This document shows positions 36,801 through 44,859 of a DNA stretch of 64,000 bases, piece by piece. How positions within the stretch are numbered: position 1 is the first letter of the stretch; the number at the start of each line of letters is the position of its first letter. The DNA comes from Edaphobacter flagellatus (lineage in GTDB: Bacteria > Acidobacteriota > Terriglobia > Terriglobales > Acidobacteriaceae). The notes beneath the pieces are model-generated. The model worked only from the letters and a program-made list of their open reading frames with translations. It did not search any database and was not told where the DNA came from. Both the position numbers and the translations under genes were made by a program. Where the stretch lies: positions 2,914,001 to 2,978,000 of the forward strand of contig NZ_CP073697.1 of NCBI RefSeq assembly GCF_025264665.1, in the 5' to 3' direction.

Positions 36801-37229
36801 AATCAGTTGGACAACAACTTTTCGCATGTCTGTGGTGGAGCATCCCACGCAGGTGTGAACGGAACTCCATGCGCCTTTGGTGCGACCGACTCAACAGGGC
36901 AGAACCTGATCCACTTTGCTTCTGCAAGCGGGTTTGGCCAGCAACGTCGGAATACGTTCGTCGGACCGGCTTACACGGATACCGACATGACCATCACTAA
37001 GAGCTTCAATGTGCCTTTCCGCGAGGCGAAGCTCAAGGTGGGAGCGCAGTTTTTCAACCTCTTCAACCACCCGAACTTTGCGCTTCCGACATTTGACGCT
37101 GCAGCAGGCGCAGGCACGACGGGTCTGATTCAGAGCACAGTGAGTACACCGACCTCGATCCTTGGATCGTTCCTTGGTGGCGATGCTTCACCGCGTCTGA
37201 TTCAGCTGGTTGGAAAATTCAACTTCTAA
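33873..37229 (+). CDS. Oar-like TonB-dependent receptor with carboxypeptidase-regulatory-like domain
   Basis: 1118 residues from ATG 33873 (GGAG 5 bases upstream), beginning with a signal peptide (KKIFGLLLVLLSVSGLTLA). Residues about 22-105 are a carboxypeptidase-regulatory-like beta-sandwich (GDVAGTVTDATGAVVSGATV, then GGQYRVSLLSPGKYTVDVTA). The plug (about 115-240) includes SLPNPGNDLTFVAQTAPG, and the barrel extends to the terminal phenylalanine (LVGKFNF). Such receptors are expanded in Terriglobia and take up polysaccharide or peptide fragments using TonB; the ligand is unknown. It shares architecture with the truncated receptor at the left edge. A very strong terminator follows. Confidence 0.92.
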   Translation: MKKIFGLLLVLLSVSGLTLAQTNISGDVAGTVTDATGAVVSGATVTVTSIEKGSVNTVTTNAGGQYRVSLLSPGKYTVDVTAPNFTKVQQKITVSAGTVSAVDVKLTLGSQTTTVEVTADAQLLHTEDAQLTTNFSYEQVQSLPNPGNDLTFVAQTAPGSTMNTQGGYGNFSSFGLPATSNTFTVNGGYENDPFLNTNNSGATNLLLGNNNIETVTVVSPAFDASFGGLAGAQVAEISRSGSNAVHGNLMYQWNGSVMNANDWFNNNTGTKKPRSNANAWAAAIGGPIKRDKAFWFIDTEGLRVIIPVRATIVAPSAAWQNFILSATPQTDTCLDPVNDIGNATMPCFGQYGNLAANGNLSQASLYKTIFGYYNNAPGASNSVALKDPRFVQFNGQSTNFAQEWILAARVDLNLTSKDKLFVHYKQDKGVQPTNTNLLSPLFNANSPQPSYEGQANWTRSISPTISNQFVLVGSYYRAIFTNTNQTQASASVPFVLAPAGTGWGANTLGTTNVGGLNYDWPQGRNVTGYQVIDNLSITKGKHAISLGYSLRRDLVTDYTPSIRQVGESFIYDNGDFAAGYTDLWSQRFPQRKTQPLAVYAMGAYLQDQWKPLSNLTLTAGIRLEHNSNPICHTNCFSTLSSAFSALPTSTSTPYNQLFASGRYRAFLKQQNVGVNPRFGFAYLPNPKTTIRGGFGMFTEAFPAQIASDIDTNAPSVARFTIYGAAYGNPYTLSPSDPASAGVAAATSAKAFQSAYASGGSYKTILAATGGTFTRPAFQSTQPKVYLPTVEEWSLAVERQIDSKTVVSATYVGNHGYHGAVLNGGLNAFAAGFSGLPSARPNGSLGTVTYYTSNNQSNYNGVVLSANRRSGWLTVGLNYQYSHAFDLVSNGGFDAFGVNPVGQQDPYNVSRNYGSADYNVKHYISGQYIVDIPATRGPKILVGGWQVAGTVFHNSGLPFSVTDGNTVPSGYNGTLFANQLDNNFSHVCGGASHAGVNGTPCAFGATDSTGQNLIHFASASGFGQQRRNTFVGPAYTDTDMTITKSFNVPFREAKLKVGAQFFNLFNHPNFALPTFDAAAGAGTTGLIQSTVSTPTSILGSFLGGDASPRLIQLVGKFNF

Positions 37230-37251
37230 CCCTTTCCTCAAGGTTTGAGGG

Positions 37252-37286
37252 ACGGCGGAGAGCAATTGCTCTCCGCCGTTTTGTTT
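37252..37286 (+). terminator. Intrinsic terminator of the Oar-like receptor
   Basis: Perfect 12-bp stem ACGGCGGAGAGC (37252-37263) / GCTCTCCGCCGT (37268-37279), loop AATT, then TTTTGTTTT. It lies 22 bases after the stop. Confidence 0.9.
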
Positions 37287-37321
37287 TGTAGTTCTGTTCC
37301 ATGGATCGGCGAAGTTCGCCG

Positions 37322-40300
37322 TTACTTGGTGACGGTTATCTGGATTGACGTGGAGTGGCTGAGTCCTGAAGTGGCTCCGGCGGCGGTGACCTGGATGGTG
37401 TAGATGCCGGGAGCGGTGGAGGCAGGGTAGAGTCCGTCGCAGCCGGTGAGGGATAAGGTGGCTGCGACGATGGCTCCGATCAGCAGGAGAAGGTGTGGGA
37501 GGGGTCGGCGGCGTCGGGAGAGGAGGGGCAGGGCGAGGAATCCTGTGGGCAGCAGGAAGCCGAAGGCAATGGGGTTGAGCGGGTGAGCTCCTGGGCGTGG
37601 TTGCGGAGATAGGCTGGAGCGGAAGCCGTGGACGTCGTCGGTATCGACGATGAGGTTCGCGGTGGCTGTGCCGTTGGGCAGAAGCTGCAGGCTGGCTGGG
37701 TCGAAGGTGCAGGAGGCGTGCGGTGGGAGGTTGGCGCAGGCGAGGGAGATTTTGTCGGCGAAGGCTCCGATGCTGGTGAGCGTGACGCGCGTGGCGAGAT
37801 GGTGCTCCGTCTGGATGGTCATGGTGGGGTTGGAGACGGCGAGGGCGAAGTCCTGCGGGGTGACGGTGACGGTGACCGGGGCTGAGACAGAGGGCAGGAA
37901 GTTGGAGTTTCCTGCAAAGGCTGCAGTGATGATATGGGTGCCGGCGGTGAGCGTATTCGTGCTGGCGGTGACCGTAGCGGTGTTACTCAAGGGCTTTGTG
38001 TTTAGAGGCGCAGTGCTAAGCAAAGCCGTGCCATCGTAGAAGTTTATGATGTTGCCGATGAGGTCAGCGCTGGCCGGTGCGGCGATGACGGCTGTCAGAG
38101 TGAGGGTCTTGTTTTGGACCACTGGATTCGGCGACGCTGTGAGGCTGGTCGTGGTGGCGGCTGGAACGACAATCTGCTGGACTGGTGCCGAATTGCTGGG
38201 CGCAAATACTGTGCTGCCGTTGAATGAGGCGGTGAAGGTGTACGTCCCTACCGGCAAGACAAACGGGTAGGTCGCGAGGCCATTGTTGACAGGCACGGTA
38301 ACGACGGAAGGAAGGTTTGCCGGAAGGGCGTTCGCGGTAAATGTAACGGTGCAGTTGCACCCCGGAGCGTTGGAGGGGCTGCTCGAAAGCGGCGAGACCT
38401 GCGCCGTCATGGTGAAGATCTGGAACGCGACTGATGGAGTGGGGGAGATCGTGAGAGCTGTCGTGGAGGGGAGAAAGCGGATGGTTTCGGAGACGTTGAA
38501 CGAGGTGCTGGAGGCGAATGTGGTGTCGCCGTTGTAGACGGCATGGAGAAGGTGGTTGCCTCCGGCAAGCGAGGACGTGGTGTAGGTGGCGTGGCCTGCG
38601 CTGTCGACCGGAGCGGAAGAGAGAGCGGTGCTGCCGTCATAAAAAGTGACGCTGCCGGTAAACGCAGGTGTGGTGACGGCGGAGGAGACGGTGGCGTTCA
38701 GGGTAACGGGTTGCAGTGCGTCTGTTGGGTTGGGTGAGGCGGCGAGCGCTGTGGTGGTGGGTACCCCGAGGATGACCTGGTTGAGCGTGGCCGTCGATGC
38801 GTAGGCGTTGGCGCTGCTGAGCACCGCGCTGATGTTGTGTGTACCGATCGCCAGGGTGCTGGTCGTAAAGGTCGCAGTCGCAGTGGAATTGGGTTGTGCG
38901 GTGATGGCCTGCGATCCGAGCAGGGTTGTGCCGTTGTTGTCGTAGAAGGTGATGGTTCCGGGAGCGGAGGTTGTCGCGCTGCCGTTGAAGGTGACGGTGT
39001 CGGTGAAGGTGACGGACTGGCCGATGGTGGCGGGATTCAGCGAAGAGGTGAGGGTGCTGGGAGTGGTGTAGCCGTTGGCGATCACCTGATTGAGAAAAGC
39101 ATTCGCGGCGGCGTGCGCTGTGTCTCCGGCATAGCTGGCGTTGAGGTAGTGGGTTCCAAGCGTGAAGGCGCTCGTCGTGAACGTTGCGACTCCATTGCTG
39201 TTGGGCGTCAGTGTCGTCAGTGTTGTCTGGCCGTCCGTCAGAGTGATCGGGGACAGGACAATATTGTCGGGCGATGTCGCCGTGATGGTGAGAGTAACGG
39301 GCTGGTTGAGCAGGGCTGGATTGGCGGATGAAGTGAGTTTGAGTGTTGGAATGTACTTGTCGATCAGGACGTAGAACTTGACCGAGACTGCGGCGGTAAA
39401 GCTGCTCTCCCCTGCGTAGGTTGCAAGAAAGGCATGGGCACCTGGTACGAGTCCTTGCACAGCAAAGGTGACTGTTCCAGTTGTGTCGATGAGGCCAGCG
39501 CCAATCCGTGTGTCATCTTCAAAGAAAGTGACTGGACCGGTGGGTGTTCCATTGGCAGAGGTGAGCTTTGCGGTGAGCGTAAGAGAACCACCACCGTAGG
39601 TTTCATAGGTGGATGGTGTGAGCGTGAGAAGCGTTGGGTTCGCGTTCTGCTGGCCTGCGAATTCGTATGCTCCCATGTCGACGATGGGATAGCCCTTTCC
39701 TGTGGAATCCGCGAGACGAGGATTTTTGTCGAAGTCTTTCGAGGGTAGAAGGGGCGAGCTGTTGTTGCCGGCGTCGATGGTTGGCGAGCCCTGAAGGACG
39801 TGGTAATCGCCAGATGCTGGGCTAGCGAAGAGTGGAGCGGCGGAGATATTGCCGTAGCTGCCCGACTGGTCGGGGCAGGCTCCGCCATAAGCTGGACCTT
39901 GCGAGTTGTAGATGTCGTTGTGGTCGAAGACGAGTGGAGTGAGGCTGAGATAGTTGTAAGCAGTACCGCAGACCATGGCAGGTCCGGAGTTGGCTCCATT
40001 GATGATGTTGTTGACGACCACATATTGCGCTAGATTGCCTTCGAGATAAACCTGCGAAACGGTCGCGCTCGGGGAGCTCTGCGATGAGAAGTTCCCTGTA
40101 ATGGTGTTGTTAACAATGAAGGCGAGAAAGGGGCCAAGACTTTGCCCTGGGGGCAGGAGCTTGATTCCTGCACCACCCTGCAATGCAGGAGCGGCTGAAG
40201 AGTTACCGTAAATCAGGTTCTCGATGATTGAGACGGCGTCTGAGTTATATAGAGTGATACCGCCTGATTCGTAGTTGGAAACGTTGTTGTTGTTGCGGAT

Positions 40301-40975
40301 GATATTGCCTTGGATCGTCGTGTTATCGGCGGCCCAGATCTCAATTCCGCCGCCGACGCGATTGGACTCGATGGTGTTTCCGATCACTACAGGGTAGAGG
40401 TTGGGTTGTATGAAGTAGCGTCCGCCAAGCAAAACCCCTACGACTCCGACCACACCACAGCTTTGTCCTGGCAAGTTGCCGCTTGTTGTGTTGCTGATCA
40501 CGTTGCCCTGAATCAGAGGAGCGGCGAATTCGACGTCGATGCCGCTGCAGACGTTCGATGTGATGATGTTGTTGAGAACTGTTGGCGCAGAGCTTCCGAT
40601 GAGAACTCCTGCCGTGCTGCCGGCCCCCACAGAGAAGCTGCCGTTACGCAGGGTGAAGTTCGAGATGATGCTGGAGCGAAGCTCTTTATTCGTGAACTTA
40701 ACCACAGAGCCGCCATTGCTGCCATCAATGATGGTCTTCGCTGCTCCATCGGAGCTGGTGACGGTGATGGCTTTGCCTTTGAAGTCGATGTTCTCGTAAT
40801 AGGTCCCGGGTGCAACGAGGACGGTGTCGCCGTTCGAGGCGACGTCGATGCCGGCCTGAATCGTCGGCTGGTCGGCGGGTACCCGGATCGTGGTGGCGCG
40901 CGCGTAGCCTATGGTGAGAAAGAGAACGAGGCAGAGGAGCTTAATGGCAGAGGAGCAGAGCTTAGAGGATTGCAT
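37322..40975 (-). CDS. Giant secreted protein: parallel beta-helix plus Ig-like repeats
   Basis: 1217 residues with a signal peptide (IKLLCLVLFLTIGYARA). Residues 30-440 form a pectin-lyase-like right-handed beta-helix (VPADQPTIQAGIDVASNGDT start, many NxI/NNT turns). Residues 445-1030 hold about six bacterial Ig-like repeats of roughly 95 residues, each beginning with a block such as LTASPNPVVQNKTLTLTAVI or LTSSLNPATIGQSVTFTDTV. After a further beta-domain, a hydrophobic segment with an Arg run (LLSRRRRPLPHLLLLIGAIV) and a short beta-domain (SHSTSIQITVTK) end the protein, an arrangement I associate with acidobacterial surface proteins. Probably an adhesin or polysaccharide-binding protein. 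Confidence 0.85.
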   Translation of the reverse strand: MQSSKLCSSAIKLLCLVLFLTIGYARATTIRVPADQPTIQAGIDVASNGDTVLVAPGTYYENIDFKGKAITVTSSDGAAKTIIDGSNGGSVVKFTNKELRSSIISNFTLRNGSFSVGAGSTAGVLIGSSAPTVLNNIITSNVCSGIDVEFAAPLIQGNVISNTTSGNLPGQSCGVVGVVGVLLGGRYFIQPNLYPVVIGNTIESNRVGGGIEIWAADNTTIQGNIIRNNNNVSNYESGGITLYNSDAVSIIENLIYGNSSAAPALQGGAGIKLLPPGQSLGPFLAFIVNNTITGNFSSQSSPSATVSQVYLEGNLAQYVVVNNIINGANSGPAMVCGTAYNYLSLTPLVFDHNDIYNSQGPAYGGACPDQSGSYGNISAAPLFASPASGDYHVLQGSPTIDAGNNSSPLLPSKDFDKNPRLADSTGKGYPIVDMGAYEFAGQQNANPTLLTLTPSTYETYGGGSLTLTAKLTSANGTPTGPVTFFEDDTRIGAGLIDTTGTVTFAVQGLVPGAHAFLATYAGESSFTAAVSVKFYVLIDKYIPTLKLTSSANPALLNQPVTLTITATSPDNIVLSPITLTDGQTTLTTLTPNSNGVATFTTSAFTLGTHYLNASYAGDTAHAAANAFLNQVIANGYTTPSTLTSSLNPATIGQSVTFTDTVTFNGSATTSAPGTITFYDNNGTTLLGSQAITAQPNSTATATFTTSTLAIGTHNISAVLSSANAYASTATLNQVILGVPTTTALAASPNPTDALQPVTLNATVSSAVTTPAFTGSVTFYDGSTALSSAPVDSAGHATYTTSSLAGGNHLLHAVYNGDTTFASSTSFNVSETIRFLPSTTALTISPTPSVAFQIFTMTAQVSPLSSSPSNAPGCNCTVTFTANALPANLPSVVTVPVNNGLATYPFVLPVGTYTFTASFNGSTVFAPSNSAPVQQIVVPAATTTSLTASPNPVVQNKTLTLTAVIAAPASADLIGNIINFYDGTALLSTAPLNTKPLSNTATVTASTNTLTAGTHIITAAFAGNSNFLPSVSAPVTVTVTPQDFALAVSNPTMTIQTEHHLATRVTLTSIGAFADKISLACANLPPHASCTFDPASLQLLPNGTATANLIVDTDDVHGFRSSLSPQPRPGAHPLNPIAFGFLLPTGFLALPLLSRRRRPLPHLLLLIGAIVAATLSLTGCDGLYPASTAPGIYTIQVTAAGATSGLSHSTSIQITVTK

Positions 40976-41116
40976 GCGTACTCGTTGAGGGGGATTCGGT
41001 GCTCACCTTATCACGAGGTGTCGCTCGGAAGCGATGATCTTTTTGGGGCATGTCGCCGTGGGGCGAGGATGGATGATTAGTCGAAAAGCGGAATTTTGTT
41101 CGGATATCGATCTAAG

Positions 41117-41168
41117 ACTGATTCTGTCGCATATTTTGGTTGATATCGGACTGAACCTGTCTTATATT
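41117..41168 (+). repeat. Imperfect 19-base direct repeat, 33-base period
   Basis: Copies at 41117-41135 (ACTGATTCTGTCGCATATT) and 41150-41168 (ACTGAACCTGTCTTATATT) match at 15 of 19 positions. A 33-base period is about three helical turns, putting both on the same DNA face, as expected of an operator bound by two protein dimers. It lies 330-380 bases upstream of the siderophore receptor start. Confidence 0.5.
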
Positions 41169-41245
41169 CAAAACATCGCGATTTTGCAGTGTTTTCGTCA
41201 GAGGTGAAAGCACACTGATGGGAACGGGTGAAGTGGAGTAGAAGG

Positions 41246-41289
41246 CAGATCCCCGCGGGTAATCTCTTGGCGGAGACCGCGAGGATCTG
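41246..41289. promoter_or_regulatory. Long interrupted hairpin in receptor leader region
   Basis: Three consecutive paired blocks: CAGATCC (41246-41252)/GGATCTG (41283-41289), CGCGG (41254-41258)/CCGCG (41277-41281) and TCTC (41263-41266)/GAGA (41273-41276), with a six-base loop. Sixteen pairs in 44 bases is far more than expected by chance. No T-run follows on the plus strand, so it is not a simple terminator. It could be a structured 5' leader or a protein-binding site. Confidence 0.45.
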
Positions 41290-41499
41290 AGGTCTACAGT
41301 CTTAGGACGGTAGATTTACTGCGATTATAGGAGCGTGGTTGTGCTGTCTTCAACCGTGCGCTTCCCGCCTTCTCCATTTCTTCAATCGATGTAATTTTCA
41401 CTGCCTGTGCGGCTTTTCGTGCAGACGGTGTCGAGCAGTTATTGCCTTCGTGCGCCCTTTTTCAAGAGTGCGAAGGCGTTAGCCGAATGGAGATGGACG

Positions 41500-44076
41500 A
41501 TGAAGCGAGACGCAAGAAGCAATGAGTTGAGGCGCAGGTTTACCGGTTCTCGCAGCTGGCTGGCGGTGGGAACACTGGCTGCGTATGCGGTGATGGGCTC
41601 GACCAGACAGGCGTTGGCGGCGATCAAGAGTGAGGGTGCGCCGGGTGCGGGCGAGCCTCCTGCGGCAAATCTGCCAGTGAAGAAGTTCAACATTGCAGCT
41701 GGTGGTCTGGATGACGGCATTAAAGCATATGAGCAGCAGACGGGCATGCATGTGAAGGTTGTGATTCCGCATGAAACGTTGGCTGGGTTCCAGACAAAAG
41801 GGGTCACGGGGCTGTTTCCTGAAGAAGAGGGCATGCGCCAGTTGCTGGATGGGACAGGGTTGAGCTATCGCGTGCAGAATGCATCGACACTGATTGTGGG
41901 GCTGCAGGCTAAGGAGTCGGTGGATGTGTCGACGTCGGCGAATTCGATTGGACTGGCGCAGTTTACCGAACCGTTGCTGGATACACCGCAGACGGTGAAT
42001 GTGGTTCCACAGTTCATCATGCAGGAGCAGGCGGCGACGACGCTGCGCGATGGGCTGCGGAATGTGCCGGGTATTTCGGTTGCTGCGGGTGAGGCGGGAG
42101 CGCAGGGCGACAACCTGACGATTCGCGGATTTTCGGCACGCAACGATATGTTCATCGATGGCATTCGCGACTTTGGTTCGTACTACCGCGACGCGTTCAA
42201 CTACGAGTCGATTCAAGTGTTGCAGGGTCCGGCGAGTGTAGAGTTCGGACGCGGATCGACGGGCGGGGTGGTGAATCAGGAGTCGAAGTTTCCGCAGGAT
42301 CAGGAGTTTGTGCGCGGCGGTCTGCAACTGGGAACAAACGCGATGCGGCGGCTGACGGCGGATGTGAATGAGCCGCTGAACGACTTTATTCCAGGGGCGG
42401 CGTTCCGCATGAACCTGATGGGTGAGCAGACGAACGTTGCGGAGAGAGACTACGCGCAGACGCAGCGGTTCGGCGTGGCTCCGGTGATTTCGTTTGGCAT
42501 GCGTGGAGCGACGCGTGGTTCGATTGCGTATCTGCATGAGGGCGAGAACAGCACGCCGGATTATGGTCTGCCGTACTTTGGCGCGCAAACGGCGAAGGTC
42601 AGCCGGCGGAATTTTTATGGCTATGCATCGGATAGCTATCTGAAGACGACTCCGGACGTTGTGACGGGGAAGATCGAGCATGATTTTGCGAACGGGTTAT
42701 TGGTGCGCTCGACGCTGCGGTGGGGAAACTATCCGCGCGACATACGGATTGTCGAGCCGCAAATCAACACGACGCCGACACTGGCAGTGGCGAATGGTGT
42801 TGGTGTGGCGACGTGCTCCCCGATTGCAGGCACGCCGTGCTTCAACGTCAATACGCCGCTTAGCGGTGTATCGGTGAGACGTGCCATTATCGCGCGCAAT
42901 TCGACGGAAGACATTCTGTGGGAGCAGACGCAGGCGATCGGGCATTTGAAGATTGGAAAGATCGATAACAACTTTGTGGTGACGGTAGAGGGTGGACGCG
43001 AGCGTTCGCGTCCGCAATCGATCACGTATGCGACGAATATTTATGCTTCGGCGCTGAATCCGAATGCGCGAGATATTCTGCCGGCACCTCAGTCGGTGGG
43101 TGCGCGTACCTATGTGACGTCGAACGCGTATGGCGTTTCGGGAATGGATACGCTGAAGCTGACGCAGTGGCTGCAGCTTTCGGGAGGCATTCGGTTCGAC
43201 TACTTCTCTACGTCTGTGGATGCGGGGGCCTCGCAGCTGATCAAACAGCCGACGTATCGCGGTGCGGTTGTGGTGAAGCCTGCGCACAACGGCAGCATTT
43301 ATTTCGATTACGGCACGTCGTTCAATCCATCTGCTGAATCGCTCTCGCTGAGTGCCAACAATGCGCTGCAGGCTCCACAGGAAAACGAGACATACGAGGC
43401 GGGTACAAAGTGGGATCTGTTCCACGACAGGCTCAACCTGAATGGCGCCTATTTCCGTACGAACAAGTCAAACGTGTATGAGACAGACCCGAACAACACG
43501 CTCAACGTTTTGAATGTTGGCAACCAACGGGTGCAGGGGTTTCAGGTAGGCGTGCTAGGACACATGGCTGGGCATTTCGACCTGATCATGGGCTATGCGT
43601 ACCTGAACGGTATTGTGACGAATAGCGTGCTGAATGCTTCTCCGTTCGGCGCGCTGTATAAACCGAATGATCCGGTGTTTAGTCTGTATCCCTACTTTAT
43701 TTCGCCGAATAATTTTCCGCTGGCGAATGTGCCGAGGAACTCGGGAAATCTGTGGGTGACGCATAATCTGCCGTGGCGATTTGTCGGCGGATTCGGCGGT
43801 AACTTTGTTGGGCCTCGCCGCGCCAGCTCGACGGCAATGATTGCGGTGCCTCAGGGAAACGTGATGCCGGTTTCGCAGATACCACTGGCGTTCAAGTCGA
43901 TCAATGGATACTGGACGTTCAACATGATGCTGCGGAGGCCGATCAGCGACAGGCTGGAGTTTCAGGCAAACCTGATCAACCTGACGAACAAGTTTTATAT
44001 CGACCAGCCACATCCGAATCACCTGATTCCTGGAGAGGGCTTCAACGCGCAGTTTGGAATCAACGCGCATTTTTAG
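41500..44076 (+). CDS. TonB-dependent siderophore receptor with STN domain (Fiu/PiuA-like)
   Basis: 858 residues from ATG 41500 (GGAG 7 bases upstream). After the signal region comes an STN (secretin/TonB short N-terminal) domain at about residues 55-135 (KKFNIAAGGLDDGIKAYEQQ), then a plug with DTPQTVNVVPQFIMQEQ and NLTIRGFSARNDMFIDGIRD, and QVLQGPASVEFGRGSTGGVV typical of siderophore receptors. The barrel ends in phenylalanine (FGINAHF). An STN domain usually signals through an inner-membrane FecR-type partner, which is not found nearby. It is paired with the PiuC gene 81 bases downstream, as in E. coli fiu/ybiX and Pseudomonas piuA/piuC, supporting catecholate-type siderophore uptake. Confidence 0.9.
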   Translation: MKRDARSNELRRRFTGSRSWLAVGTLAAYAVMGSTRQALAAIKSEGAPGAGEPPAANLPVKKFNIAAGGLDDGIKAYEQQTGMHVKVVIPHETLAGFQTKGVTGLFPEEEGMRQLLDGTGLSYRVQNASTLIVGLQAKESVDVSTSANSIGLAQFTEPLLDTPQTVNVVPQFIMQEQAATTLRDGLRNVPGISVAAGEAGAQGDNLTIRGFSARNDMFIDGIRDFGSYYRDAFNYESIQVLQGPASVEFGRGSTGGVVNQESKFPQDQEFVRGGLQLGTNAMRRLTADVNEPLNDFIPGAAFRMNLMGEQTNVAERDYAQTQRFGVAPVISFGMRGATRGSIAYLHEGENSTPDYGLPYFGAQTAKVSRRNFYGYASDSYLKTTPDVVTGKIEHDFANGLLVRSTLRWGNYPRDIRIVEPQINTTPTLAVANGVGVATCSPIAGTPCFNVNTPLSGVSVRRAIIARNSTEDILWEQTQAIGHLKIGKIDNNFVVTVEGGRERSRPQSITYATNIYASALNPNARDILPAPQSVGARTYVTSNAYGVSGMDTLKLTQWLQLSGGIRFDYFSTSVDAGASQLIKQPTYRGAVVVKPAHNGSIYFDYGTSFNPSAESLSLSANNALQAPQENETYEAGTKWDLFHDRLNLNGAYFRTNKSNVYETDPNNTLNVLNVGNQRVQGFQVGVLGHMAGHFDLIMGYAYLNGIVTNSVLNASPFGALYKPNDPVFSLYPYFISPNNFPLANVPRNSGNLWVTHNLPWRFVGGFGGNFVGPRRASSTAMIAVPQGNVMPVSQIPLAFKSINGYWTFNMMLRRPISDRLEFQANLINLTNKFYIDQPHPNHLIPGEGFNAQFGINAHF

Positions 44077-44088
44077 TGGGTGGACGAG

Positions 44089-44128
44089 AGCGGCAGCGTA
44101 GAGATTTTCTCGCGCTGCCGCTTGTTTT
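44089..44128 (+). terminator. Hairpin between siderophore receptor and piuC
   Basis: Stem AGCGGCAGCG (44089-44098) / CGCTGCCGCT (44113-44122) with an inner GAG/CTC pair, followed by TGTTTT. It lies between the receptor stop and the piuC ribosome-binding site, so it may be a partial terminator lowering piuC expression. Confidence 0.7.
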
Positions 44129-44157
44129 CGTTGAACAATAAACAACTGAGGTTCTTT

Positions 44158-44838
44158 ATGCTGATCACGATTGCGAATGTATTAAGTGTTGACGATGCGG
44201 CGCAGATGCGAGCAAAGCTGGATGCTGCTGCATGGGTTGATGGGAAGACGACGGCGGGTTATCAAGCGCAGCGTGTGAAGGACAATCAGCAGTTACAGGA
44301 GGGTTCTCCTCTGGCGGTGGAGCTGGGCGACATTGTGTTGAAGGGGCTGGCTCGTTCGCCTGTGTTCATGTCGGCGGCGTTGCCGCTGCGCGTGTTCCCG
44401 CCGATGTTCAATCGCTACACGGGCGGCGGACACTTTGGCACCCATGTGGATACGGCGATCCGACAGGTTGTGACAACCGCACAGCGAATTCGTACCGATG
44501 TGTCGGCGACACTATTTCTGACTCCTCCGGAGGAGTATGACGGCGGCGAGCTGATTGTCGAGGATACGTATGGTGAGCATAGTGTGAAGCTGCCTGCCGG
44601 GCACATGGTGCTGTATCCGGCGACGAGCCTGCATCGCGTGGAGCCGGTGACGCGCGGCGCGAGGGTATCTAGCTTTTTCTGGATTCAGAGCATGATTCGC
44701 AGCGACGGCGATCGCACGATGCTCTTCGACATGGACCAGGCGATCCAGAAGCTTGCCGTTGAGCTGCCGGGAAGCCCGATTGGCGTGCAGCTAACAGGGG
44801 TGTATCACAATCTGCTGCGTCGCTGGGCCGAGATGTAG
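44158..44838 (+). CDS. piuC: PKHD-type Fe(II)/2-oxoglutarate hydroxylase PiuC
   Basis: 226 residues; ATG 44158 follows GAGG by 6 bases. Iron ligands H96 and D98 (GTHVDTA) and H159 (SLHRVE), with R169 for 2-oxoglutarate, lie in the order expected of the jelly-roll oxygenase fold. The family (YbiX/PiuC) accompanies catecholate siderophore receptors and is thought to act in the iron-starvation response, but its substrate is unproven. Full-length compared with family members. Confidence 0.93.
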   Translation: MLITIANVLSVDDAAQMRAKLDAAAWVDGKTTAGYQAQRVKDNQQLQEGSPLAVELGDIVLKGLARSPVFMSAALPLRVFPPMFNRYTGGGHFGTHVDTAIRQVVTTAQRIRTDVSATLFLTPPEEYDGGELIVEDTYGEHSVKLPAGHMVLYPATSLHRVEPVTRGARVSSFFWIQSMIRSDGDRTMLFDMDQAIQKLAVELPGSPIGVQLTGVYHNLLRRWAEM

Positions 44839-44859
44839 TCTGGCTGTTCTCGCCGGGGA

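Larger units (their letters stand above)
40976..41499. other. 524-base intergenic region upstream of the siderophore receptor
   Basis: Lies between divergent genes. It contains an imperfect 19-base direct repeat (41117-41168) and a long interrupted hairpin (41246-41289), listed separately. No Fur box of the canonical GATAATGATAATCATTATC type is visible, and no open reading frame looks coding. Confidence 0.6.
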
